NCBI GenBank assembly: GCA_027487795.1
Contig: JAIYCX010000039.1
Coordinates: 62,001-126,000 of the forward strand
Length of the DNA stretch: 64,000 nucleotides
Direction of reading: 5' to 3'
From: Pseudomonadota bacterium
Lineage (GTDB): Bacteria; Bdellovibrionota_C; UBA2361; SZUA-149; DAOLCO01
The position numbers and the translations under genes were made by a program. The notes beneath the pieces are model-generated. The model made no database searches, was not told where the DNA came from, and was given only the letters and a program-made list of their open reading frames with translations. Shown here in pieces: positions 45,667-53,488 of this stretch (positions are counted from its first letter, which is position 1; the number at the start of each line of letters is the position of its first letter).

Positions 45667-47241
45667 GTGAACGTGAGACTAGTCAATAAATCAAATATCA
45701 TTAGCGGTTTAGTTCTAATTCTTATTTTTACTTTATCAGCTTTTTTAAGAGTTTATGCAATTGCCGATAGACCATTTCATAATGACGAAGGAGTAAATTA
45801 CTTTTTTATAGAGTCCTTATTTAAGTCTGGTTATTATGAGTATTCTCATGAGAACTATCACGGACCAACTTATTTTTATCTTTGTGCATTAGCGAACTTT
45901 TTATTTGGTCGTGAAGAATTTGGTCATCGTATGGCAGCGATTATTCCAAGTATCTGCATTGTTTTTGCACCTTTTTTGGCAGGAAGATTATTTTCTTTTT
46001 GGCAAAAAGTTACAATGTCTTTACTTTTGGCAGTTTCTTCTTCTTCTGTATATTATGGGCGTTATTCTATACATGAGAGTTTACTAGTTTTCTTAATCAT
46101 CTGGTTTTTATTTGCCGTAGCTAGATGGTTTGAGTTTAGAAAACCTCAAGTTCTAATTGAAATAGGCTTTGTGCTTGGCGCGATTATCGCAACTAAGGAA
46201 ACGTACATTGTATTTTTATTTTCGGCAGCTATTTCATTATTCATTGTATATGGGCCTGTAAAGTTCTTTAAACTAATTAATGAACAGATAGAATATTTTT
46301 TATTAGGTCTTGGGGCATTATTAACTGTTGTTGTTGTCTTTTATTCAGGATTTTTTCAACATTCAGTCGGCATTAGAGAGTTACTTTTTGGGGTTCAGCA
46401 GTGGGTAGGGAGGGGGCATTCTGATGTAGGACATCATAAGCCTTTTTGGTATTATGCAGATGTTTTTGAAACAACAGAACCTCAAGTTGTATTAGGTCTA
46501 ATTCCAATTGTTATTACTTTAGTTTTTTATCTACTCTCCGCAGTCGGAGTTTTGAAAACATCAAAAGCTGATAATTCCAGAGGTTTTTTATTCCAGACTA
46601 GAAATTTTCTTATTCAAGGATTTCCAACTACAGTCGATCGAGTAATGGTATTATTTTCTTTGTTTTTTGTCATACAGTTTTTAGTATATTCTTATGTCCC
46701 TTATAAAACTCCTTGGTTGATAATTAACCTATCTGTTCCCGCTTTAATGGCCGGTTCTATTTTAATATTTAGAATTACCTCAGTAGTACCAGGCCAGAAA
46801 GTGATTTCTAATTCGTTATATTTAGTTATTCTATTTTCATTAAGTTTTTATATGTTGAAATTTAATTTTAGGTCATCTGCATTAGGTTCGCTAGCTCAGT
46901 ATGTGAATCCAGTGGGTGATTATGGTGACAATAATCCTTTTGCTTACGTCCATACTCGGGATGATATGGTTCAACTAGGTGAAGAAATTAAAGAATATTC
47001 TAAAATTCATAAAGAAACACGAGTACTAGTAGGAACAAAAGCTTATTGGCCATTGCCATTTTATATAAGAGAGAGAGACGGTAAAATAGGTTATTTAGCA
47101 GATGCTAATCCTGAAAATGAGAAAAATAATTATGATATTTTAATTTTAGAACCAGGTAAAAATTTTACAGATCCTCAATGGACAAAGAAGTTTTACCATT
47201 TAGCAGATAATCAATCATCAGAGGTATATTTTAGAAGATGA
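45667..47241 (+). CDS. Polytopic GT-C glycosyltransferase-like protein (TIGR03663/Agl23 type)
   Basis: GTG start. 524 residues with about ten membrane helices. The first loop has RPFHNDEGVNYFFIESL and YHGPTYFYLCALANFLFG, matching the acidic DE motif and YHGP block of the TIGR03663 family (also named Agl23, flippase-associated). GT-C enzymes use polyprenyl-phosphate sugars as donors on the periplasmic side; the family-2 enzyme at 8108 could make such a donor (inference). The C-terminal soluble part is about 120 residues. Confidence 0.68.
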   Translation: MNVRLVNKSNIISGLVLILIFTLSAFLRVYAIADRPFHNDEGVNYFFIESLFKSGYYEYSHENYHGPTYFYLCALANFLFGREEFGHRMAAIIPSICIVFAPFLAGRLFSFWQKVTMSLLLAVSSSSVYYGRYSIHESLLVFLIIWFLFAVARWFEFRKPQVLIEIGFVLGAIIATKETYIVFLFSAAISLFIVYGPVKFFKLINEQIEYFLLGLGALLTVVVVFYSGFFQHSVGIRELLFGVQQWVGRGHSDVGHHKPFWYYADVFETTEPQVVLGLIPIVITLVFYLLSAVGVLKTSKADNSRGFLFQTRNFLIQGFPTTVDRVMVLFSLFFVIQFLVYSYVPYKTPWLIINLSVPALMAGSILIFRITSVVPGQKVISNSLYLVILFSLSFYMLKFNFRSSALGSLAQYVNPVGDYGDNNPFAYVHTRDDMVQLGEEIKEYSKIHKETRVLVGTKAYWPLPFYIRERDGKIGYLADANPENEKNNYDILILEPGKNFTDPQWTKKFYHLADNQSSEVYFRR

Positions 47242-47283
47242 TATATTAGACCAAAATAATTTTAGATTATTATCGTTCTTTGT

Positions 47284-47310
47284 GAAAATTAAATTAAAAT
47301 TTGCAGATAA
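47284..47310 (+). promoter_or_regulatory. Sigma-28/FliA-like promoter of the transglycosylase gene
   Basis: GAAAATTA (47284-47291), 11-base spacer, GCAGATAA (47303-47310), then C. The -10 differs from FliA GCCGATAA at one position; the -35 has five of eight matches. Spacing and -35 are identical to the element at 44292-44318. It leaves an untranslated leader of about 40 bases. Confidence 0.5.
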
Positions 47311-47327
47311 CACCATGAGTGCAAATT
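47298..47327 (+). repeat. Inverted repeat over the -10 region
   Basis: AATTTGCA (47298-47305) and TGCAAATT (47320-47327), 14-base gap. It brackets the GATAAC -10 and probable start of transcription, so it could be an operator or a 5' hairpin of the transglycosylase gene. Confidence 0.4.
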
Positions 47328-47356
47328 AATTTAAATCATAAATTAGGATAATAAAT

Positions 47357-48076
47357 ATGGCTGATCTATTAAGCTCCCTATTCAATAATAAATCTAGTAA
47401 CCAATTTACTAATCAATCATTTAGCCTTCCAGATTTTATAACTAAATCTAAAGCTATTATTCCTAAAAATTCACAAATCGTTAGTTATTCTGCTTACAAT
47501 ACTCCCTTGGATAATAGTGAAGGAAGAGTATCTGGTAGTGGGAGAGGGTGGGGGCAAGCATCAGGGGAAGTAAAGATGACTGTAATAGATGAAATTTTAA
47601 ATCAAGCTAGAGAACGTGCCTATTCAAGGGATCAGGTAGCTTTTTTCTTAGCAGTTGGTTACAAAGAGTCTGGTTTAAATCCAGACGCCGCAGCAGCTTC
47701 AACATCAGCATCCGGAATTGCGCAGTTTGTAAAAAAGACTGGTGAAGCATGTGGAGTCTCTGTAGAGGAGCGTTTTGATTTTAAAGAAAGTATTGGTGGT
47801 TTATTTACCTATATGGGCCGCATACTAAATAAGAGTGAGGCTAATTCACAGCTTAAAACTCCTGAAAGTGTCTTCACAGATGCTTATTCAAGATATCATG
47901 ATGGTGGCAAGCCAAAGAATGAAACTATCGAGTGGACAAAGAAAAATATACTACCGATTCAAGAAAAATTTAGTCAGTGGTTAACAGAAACTGGCTTATA
48001 TCCCGAGCCAGATCTTTTCGATAAGCTTACTACTCCTAAGGTAGATTTGACTGAGTATAAAACTTGCACTCTTTAA
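47357..48076 (+). CDS. Lytic transglycosylase-like (SLT) protein lacking a Sec signal
   Basis: 239 residues. The SLT catalytic block is at about residues 95-125: FFLAVGYKESGLNPDAAAAS with the catalytic Glu in KES, then SASGIAQF, the GxxQ motif of soluble lytic transglycosylases, and DAYSRYHDGG later. The N-terminus is Ser/Asn/Phe-rich (MADLLSSLFNNKSSNQF), polar, and not a signal peptide. Periplasmic transglycosylases normally have Sec signals, so export by another route, such as an injectisome, is plausible. Shares a sigma-28-like promoter with the gene at 42870, and both begin MAD. Confidence 0.7.
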   Translation: MADLLSSLFNNKSSNQFTNQSFSLPDFITKSKAIIPKNSQIVSYSAYNTPLDNSEGRVSGSGRGWGQASGEVKMTVIDEILNQARERAYSRDQVAFFLAVGYKESGLNPDAAAASTSASGIAQFVKKTGEACGVSVEERFDFKESIGGLFTYMGRILNKSEANSQLKTPESVFTDAYSRYHDGGKPKNETIEWTKKNILPIQEKFSQWLTETGLYPEPDLFDKLTTPKVDLTEYKTCTL

Positions 48077-48093
48077 CAAGAGTTTCCTTTTTA

Positions 48094-48140
48094 AGACTTT
48101 ATGGTATTCTTAGTATAAGTACTGAGAATACCAAAAGTCT
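48094..48140 (+). terminator. Long hairpin between the transglycosylase and DMT transporter genes
   Basis: AGACTTT (48094-48100) pairs with AAAGTCT (48134-48140). After one bulged A, the 14-base arm TGGTATTCTTAGTA (48102-48115) pairs with TACTGAGAATACCA (48120-48133), one G-T pair, loop TAAG. 21 pairs in all. It ends 3 bases before the TTG start at 48144, leaving no free ribosome-binding site. There is little T-run, so a 3' end, a translation switch or a protein operator are all possible. Confidence 0.55.
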
Positions 48141-48143
48141 ATT

Positions 48144-49040
48144 TTGAATTACTACCTTATATTTTTATCTTCGATAACAGCCATATGTTGGGGGCTGTCA
48201 AATGGCTACATGAAGTATCCAAGCCTCACTTTAGGCTCGCCTCGAGCAATTGCTTTTCGTCAGGCAGGCATGTTTTTAATATTACTAATTGTTAATATTC
48301 TCTTAAATAATTTAAACTTAACTAGCTCTGATTTATATTGGATTGCTTTAACTATAGCTCTTGGCGTTTTTGGATATTTCCCATTTTTATTATTTTGCCA
48401 AGCACTACAATCTGGAGCGGTAGGGGTTGTTAATTCTATTGGAAACTCATTTCCAATAATTGTAGTTGCCTTAAGTTATTTTTTTCTAAACTTAGAAATA
48501 TCACTACCCCATCTGTTTGGTATTTTACTTACGACTTTTGGTATAGTGCTATTGTCGGTTTTTAGTCTTCCTCAAAAAAAGCTAAGTAGTAAAACATTAT
48601 ATACCTCTACTCAGGTTACAGTATTTTCATTAGCCGCATGTTTTCTTTGGGGGATTTTTTTTACATTAGTTCAAATTCCAAACAGGGAATTAGGATTTAT
48701 GAAATTTGCTACGGCCGTGCAGCTAGGTTCTTTTTTTTCCGCTTATTTACATTTACTTTTACAAAAGTTTAAAACTAAAAAAAACTATGCTAGAGCAGTA
48801 GGTAAAAAATCTTTAAAAACGTTAATCCTTGCCTCCATTTGTGCAGTAACTGGGTCGGTTTGTTTTTATAAAGCTTTGAGTCTCGGAAATCCCGGTATTG
48901 TTACAGCAATAGCAGGATGTTCTCCTGTTGTTGGATCTATTTTTGGTAAAATAGTTTATAAAGAGATATTAAGTACAAAACAAAAGTTTGGTATCTTTTT
49001 ATCAGTTGTTGGAGTTATGATACTAGGTTTCTTTAAGTAA
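48144..49040 (+). CDS. DMT/EamA family transporter
   Basis: 298 residues with ten hydrophobic helices and the two-fold EamA repeat. The first starts YLIFLSSITAICWGLSNG, the second around VFSLAACFLWGIFFTL, each with the WG turn; repeats end in GIVLLSVFSL and GVMILGFFK. Drug/metabolite or sugar exporters look like this (RhaT-like). The TTG start is dictated by the first helix; the first internal Met (residue 22) would cut it. The long hairpin just before is unusual. Confidence 0.72.
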   Translation: MNYYLIFLSSITAICWGLSNGYMKYPSLTLGSPRAIAFRQAGMFLILLIVNILLNNLNLTSSDLYWIALTIALGVFGYFPFLLFCQALQSGAVGVVNSIGNSFPIIVVALSYFFLNLEISLPHLFGILLTTFGIVLLSVFSLPQKKLSSKTLYTSTQVTVFSLAACFLWGIFFTLVQIPNRELGFMKFATAVQLGSFFSAYLHLLLQKFKTKKNYARAVGKKSLKTLILASICAVTGSVCFYKALSLGNPGIVTAIAGCSPVVGSIFGKIVYKEILSTKQKFGIFLSVVGVMILGFFK

Positions 49041-49063
49041 GATAGTTTAAAATAAAAGTAGCA

Positions 49064-49483
49064 ATGAATTTTAAAGCAGTAATTATTATATTTCCTTTAT
49101 TGGCCAGTTGTACTCTCAGCTCTCCAAATTTTCATGCTAGCAAGGTTCAAGGTGTGTTATTAGATGCGAGCACTTTAGAACCTATTAAAAAAGCTGAAGT
49201 AGTAGTTAAGCTAACTGATCCTCTAGAGCTTTATAATATTAAGACTGATAATACGGGCAAATTTGTAATAGAAAATGAAGGAGAGTATTTTTTATTACCT
49301 GATTTAACTTTGGATGAGAAAGACTTTGAAGTAAAACATAGAAAAGTTCGAACAAGTTTTGCACATACAGAATATATTGATGATTTATATGAAGAAGAGT
49401 TAGATCTATTACCAGTTGAAACTCTAAAAGTTGATGTAGGGACTTTTTATTTAGAAAAAAAAGAAGAGTTTTCTAATAAATAA
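49064..49483 (+). CDS. Lipoprotein with a carboxypeptidase-regulatory-like beta domain
   Basis: 139 residues. The signal ends PLLASC with a lipobox. The mature part has VQGVLLDASTLEPIKKAEVVV ... TDNTGKFVI, the pattern of CarboxypepD_reg/Ig-like folds. The end is rich in acidic and Lys residues. Presumably a small envelope lipoprotein; function unknown. 23 bases after the DMT gene and convergent, 2 bases apart, with hemC. Confidence 0.65.
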   Translation: MNFKAVIIIFPLLASCTLSSPNFHASKVQGVLLDASTLEPIKKAEVVVKLTDPLELYNIKTDNTGKFVIENEGEYFLLPDLTLDEKDFEVKHRKVRTSFAHTEYIDDLYEEELDLLPVETLKVDVGTFYLEKKEEFSNK

Positions 49484-49485
49484 GT

Positions 49486-50454
49486 TTAAACTAATCTTAA
49501 AGCGCCCTTTGCAATAAGAACTTCTCCTAACTCTTTACCAAGATTCCCACTTTCTTCTTTGTTTCCTTGAATTTCAGCTTCTACAAATTCTTGCCCATCC
49601 TTAGATAATATTCTAGCAGCGATTTTTAGTACCTCTTCTTTTAGAATAGCCCTTACTCCTATGGCAGTATGACAATCTGCCCCAAGTATATCAATACAGG
49701 CTCTTTCTGCTTCGAATTCAATTTGTGTATTTTTATCAATAAGTTTAGATAATAGTTCAATTGCTAGCTTATCGTCACTTCGGTATTGACCAATTAGGGT
49801 GCCTTGAGTTGAAGAAGGCATCATTAGGTTTTGATCTAATATAATAGAAGTTGTTGGTTTTATATTTAAACGATTTATACCAGCAAGTGCTATTACTATT
49901 CCATCTAACTGTTCGTGTTCTAATTTCTTTATTCTTGTAGGAACGTTTCCGCGACAAGGGACAATTTCTAAGTCAGGACGTATTCTTAAAAGTTCGGATC
50001 TTCTTCGATTGCTAGAAGTACCGATTCTAGCCCCTGGTCTTAAATTGGATAGAGCTAAATTGGGCAGTGCTAAATTTAGATCAACAGTGTTTGCATCAGT
50101 GTCTATTTCTAGTGAAGTACTGTTAAGAACTAAAATATCTTCAGCACGTTCTCTTTTTAGAATTGAAGTGACACGGGTATCATGTTGTAATTGTAGTGGT
50201 ACATCCTTCGCGGAATGAACTGCAATATCTATCTCATTATTTGATAATAGTTGCTCTAGCTCAATAATCCACTGTTTTTTATCTTGAACGTTCAGATCTA
50301 ATTCATCTCTTCTTCTATCTCCAGTTGTGGTAGCTGGTACAATTTCGAAGATCATATCTGGAAAATGAAGTTTTAAAGTACTTGTTACTTCTTCAGCTTG
50401 AGCCATAGCTAGCTCACTTTTTCTAGTACCGATTCTGAATTTTCGAGATGACAT
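49486..50454 (-). CDS. hemC: Porphobilinogen deaminase (hydroxymethylbilane synthase)
   Basis: Polymerises four porphobilinogens into hydroxymethylbilane for haem. 322 residues. FRIGTRKSELAMAQA, ATTTGDRR, AVHSAKDVP with catalytic aspartate, IGTSSNRRRSELL, RGNVPTRIKKL, and the dipyrromethane cofactor cysteine in ADCHTAIG. Interrupted only by an insertion of about 15 residues around 105-120. Last gene of a - strand series from 55067. Confidence 0.94.
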   Translation of the reverse strand: MSSRKFRIGTRKSELAMAQAEEVTSTLKLHFPDMIFEIVPATTTGDRRRDELDLNVQDKKQWIIELEQLLSNNEIDIAVHSAKDVPLQLQHDTRVTSILKRERAEDILVLNSTSLEIDTDANTVDLNLALPNLALSNLRPGARIGTSSNRRRSELLRIRPDLEIVPCRGNVPTRIKKLEHEQLDGIVIALAGINRLNIKPTTSIILDQNLMMPSSTQGTLIGQYRSDDKLAIELLSKLIDKNTQIEFEAERACIDILGADCHTAIGVRAILKEEVLKIAARILSKDGQEFVEAEIQGNKEESGNLGKELGEVLIAKGALRLV

Positions 50455-50462
50455 TTAACGCT

Positions 50463-51305
50463 TTACTTCAGTAGGGATTGGCCAACTTTTATTTTATTTC
50501 CAAGAGGTATTTTTATAAATTCATTTATGCTAATTCCTGAAACAAGTAAAATAACTGTAGATCCTAAGTAGAAAACTCCTAGTTTATCAAACTTATTGAT
50601 ATGTTTAGCAGGATTAAAATCTCTGCTAGCTAAAGCATTAGAGGATTGATTTTTATTATTAAATTCTTGTTCATATGCCAGTCCAATTGAGCTAACATTT
50701 AATGCTCCAACTTTTACCACTGCTACTTTTATGTTTTGCTCTTTTTCTGATTGTATAAAAGTTGAGACCCGCTCATTAACCGCATAAAGTTGCGGGATTA
50801 ACTTTAGAAAGTTTTCTCCTACTGGGTATACTGCTCCTGGAATATGTACTCTATTTGTTATGTCTCCTGTAACTGGAGAATGTATTTGATGATAGTCACC
50901 TGGTCCAAGATAAATACTTAAGTAATATGCGTTTTTAAATGGCTCTATTAGTTTTTCATCGTGTGTATTTATAGTTGTACTTCCGCAAAGAAGTTCAGAT
51001 AAGGATAATTCTGATCCTTTTGCTCTTAAGATTGTATCCCCGTTTGTTTGACCAAAATCTATAATAGTTCCATCCACAGGGCTAATAATATCAGACTTAG
51101 ATACTTCTCTAGCACCTTGTTTTAGATCCCTTATAAAAAAAGCAGAAAAAGTTTTAAATTCTTCTAGATTTTTATTTATTTCTGTAAGATTTGCTCCGTA
51201 TATAGAAGCATAAGTTTTAAAGATAAATGATCTAAGTATTTTCGGAATATATATCTGAGAAATATTTCCAAATAATTTGCAAACTAATTTAAGCAAGAAA
51301 TCCAT
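50463..51305 (-). CDS. psd: Phosphatidylserine decarboxylase proenzyme
   Basis: Makes phosphatidylethanolamine. 280 residues. SPVDGTIIDFG, LGPGDYHQIHSPVTG with its histidines, and the self-cleaving LGST motif near the C-terminus (VFYLGSTVILL), where the pyruvoyl group is formed. Length fits the short membrane-associated group-I form. It starts at the base after the preceding Cys-rich gene ends, so it is co-transcribed. Confidence 0.93.
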   Translation of the reverse strand: MDFLLKLVCKLFGNISQIYIPKILRSFIFKTYASIYGANLTEINKNLEEFKTFSAFFIRDLKQGAREVSKSDIISPVDGTIIDFGQTNGDTILRAKGSELSLSELLCGSTTINTHDEKLIEPFKNAYYLSIYLGPGDYHQIHSPVTGDITNRVHIPGAVYPVGENFLKLIPQLYAVNERVSTFIQSEKEQNIKVAVVKVGALNVSSIGLAYEQEFNNKNQSSNALASRDFNPAKHINKFDKLGVFYLGSTVILLVSGISINEFIKIPLGNKIKVGQSLLK

Positions 51306-52805
51306 TTATTTTAGAACTATCCTATTACCTTTATAAAAGGTGTTTACATCTTTATTTTCGATAACAGAAAAAATTGTTTTTTCTTCTCCAATCTCTAACC
51401 CTACAAGTTTTTCTTTAAGTTTTTGATTTGGACTTCTATCAGGGATAGTTATGCCTAGAGTTTTACAAAGATCGTATTCATGATCTTTTATTTTGAATCT
51501 TTCAGCTGAAATTTCACAAATTTCAGTTTCTTCATCTTCCTCATGAATATTCGTATTGTTTTCTTGTTCTTTCCAAGTTGCTCCAAGTAATTCAGCTTGA
51601 ATTTTACCTAATGGTAAGATTGAATTTGCTAGACTTAGGTTGTAGGGGATGAATGACATATCAAACAACATCGAACTTCCCCAAGCTTCTTCTAGTATTA
51701 AACTATTTTGAAGAAGAGAAAATATTTTTTCATAATTCGTTTTATCTAGTTGTTGATTGAAAATACAATATTCTTTTCCTTCAAGGGCTACGCAACCAAG
51801 TAAGTTTGAAGAGTTTTTACAACCTATAGAGTAGTATAGATTCTGTATATTTGGCCCTGATACGTGAGAGCATATAATGTTATCAGCAGGGCCGATTATA
51901 GAAGAGCTATTATAAATATTTTCAGCTTTAAAGCTTATTAGGGAACTGTTAAAGCAGTTTTTTGCTTCAGAAGTGTAAAAACTACTAGATGTATTTGTTG
52001 AATTGAAAATTAGGAAAGAAGAGAAGCAATTTGAACTATTGAAAATAAACCTACCTGAAACATCTTTTGAATTATGTATATTTCTAGAATCTAATGGAGA
52101 GGTTTTTAAAAATGAGGCAAATCTTTCTTTTGCCATATCCAAGTGTGAACGTTCCCATAAGAGTAAGCTAGCTAGGGTAGTTTCATAGTCCTCTTTACTC
52201 ATCTCTTTATTAAAAATATGGTAAGATGCATCTTTTAGATTCGTACAAAATAAGCAGTGAGAGCAATTAATACAGTTTTCTAAAAAATAACTATTTTTAC
52301 AATTAATACTAAAGCGAGAAAACGCGATTTTCTCTGAGTTAATAACAAATGTGCAGTCATAGCATTCTTTAGTATTATGACATGCTAATAAGTGCTCCGA
52401 TCCTGTATCTTGGTAAGATAAGTAGTTATTATTAATCCTCTCTGGACTTACCTGAGGAGCGTCTTCGTATATTTCTAATAAATCTTTAATCTGATTTAAA
52501 AATAACTTTTTAGTATTTGAATTATTTTTAAATTTATCAAAAAAGTTATTGTTAAATGGTATAGTCTCGAGGCTTTTATTAAAGATCGGAATATGGTGAT
52601 TACTATCTATTGAAAGATTAAAAATATTATCTAAGCAAGAGAAGTCTGGGACAAAAGAAAGTATGATTCTTAATTTTTCAAGTGGAGATCTGTTATTCTC
52701 AGATAGTTTATGTTTTTTTATAAAGTTTAATTCTATTTCTGGACGAATATAAGATTTACTATTTACTTCACAAAAGTATTCACTATCAGTCTTTTTTCCA
52801 AACAT
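51306..52805 (-). CDS. Cys/Asn/Ser-rich repeat protein, unknown function
   Basis: 499 residues. The middle (about 145-400) repeats short units with Cys and Asn, e.g. CHNTKECYDCTF, FENCINCSHCLFCTNLK and FNSSNCFSSF, and ends units in YHIFNKEMSKEDYE and YCIFNQQLDKTNYE. Similar repeat proteins occur in Candidate Phyla Radiation genomes, with no known role; a beta-solenoid or metal site is possible. The N-terminal 140 residues are helical; the C-terminus has a KIKDHEYDL segment. No signal peptide, so cytosolic. Flanked by psd and a signal-peptide protein gene. Confidence 0.6.
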   Translation of the reverse strand: MFGKKTDSEYFCEVNSKSYIRPEIELNFIKKHKLSENNRSPLEKLRIILSFVPDFSCLDNIFNLSIDSNHHIPIFNKSLETIPFNNNFFDKFKNNSNTKKLFLNQIKDLLEIYEDAPQVSPERINNNYLSYQDTGSEHLLACHNTKECYDCTFVINSEKIAFSRFSINCKNSYFLENCINCSHCLFCTNLKDASYHIFNKEMSKEDYETTLASLLLWERSHLDMAKERFASFLKTSPLDSRNIHNSKDVSGRFIFNSSNCFSSFLIFNSTNTSSSFYTSEAKNCFNSSLISFKAENIYNSSSIIGPADNIICSHVSGPNIQNLYYSIGCKNSSNLLGCVALEGKEYCIFNQQLDKTNYEKIFSLLQNSLILEEAWGSSMLFDMSFIPYNLSLANSILPLGKIQAELLGATWKEQENNTNIHEEDEETEICEISAERFKIKDHEYDLCKTLGITIPDRSPNQKLKEKLVGLEIGEEKTIFSVIENKDVNTFYKGNRIVLK

Positions 52806-52819
52806 TTTATAATACTCTT

Positions 52820-53488
52820 TTAAAGATCGTCATCACTAGGATCTAATCCAAAAATTCCTAATGCGAAGTCTGCAATACTGTCAATACTTATACCAGCGTA
52901 GGCTCCAACGAGAAAAAGATCCGCCCCGGCACCAACTTCTAAGATCGATGGTTTTCTATCATCAGAAGATAAAAATAATGGTCCAACACCAAGTTCGTTT
53001 GTATGCTCGATAAATACAGGTAGTTTCCTACCTCTAAGACCTGCCCTCAAGGAAACAGGCATCATAAATCTCGCCCCAGCTTGTCCATAAGGAGTGACTC
53101 TAACTACCGCTCCTAATGAAGGACCTACTCCTATATCAAATCTTATTATATCTAGTAAATCAAGTATTCTATTTGGTATGTAGAGAAGAACTACATGGGC
53201 TGTGCTTTTTTCATCATCTTTGCTACTTTTACTTTGGGATTTTCCACCTTTTTGTTTTTTATAGTCTGAGTATTCTGATCCTAGCTCCAAATTATTTTCC
53301 TCTGAGCTATTCTTTTTTAAATTTTCAGAAAAAGCTTGTTTAGGTAAGGAGCATAAAAAAACACTTAGTAAAATTACTGTTAGTAATAAACTAAATGATT
53401 TTTTTACTTTTATGAATAGGTGCTTGAGCTGTTTTTCGTTCTGTCGAAGTCTCTGTTGATTTAGATAGTACAGTTGTATTTGTTCCAT
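52820..53488 (-). CDS. Exported or membrane-anchored protein of unknown function
   Basis: 222 residues. A hydrophobic segment (about 30-50, KSFSLLLTVILLSVFLCSLP) ends in KQAFSE, a likely signal-peptidase site, after which a Lys/Ser/Glu-rich linker leads to a Gly-rich beta-type region (FDIGVGPSLGAVVRVT, EVGAGADLFLVGAYAG). That pattern suggests a small beta-barrel or outer-membrane protein. The start overlaps the upstream penicillin-binding gene by 98 bases. No better start codon was found, so the unusually long N-terminal part may be real or the start could be a rare codon nearer the hydrophobic core. Confidence 0.5.
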   Translation of the reverse strand: MEQIQLYYLNQQRLRQNEKQLKHLFIKVKKSFSLLLTVILLSVFLCSLPKQAFSENLKKNSSEENNLELGSEYSDYKKQKGGKSQSKSSKDDEKSTAHVVLLYIPNRILDLLDIIRFDIGVGPSLGAVVRVTPYGQAGARFMMPVSLRAGLRGRKLPVFIEHTNELGVGPLFLSSDDRKPSILEVGAGADLFLVGAYAGISIDSIADFALGIFGLDPSDDDL

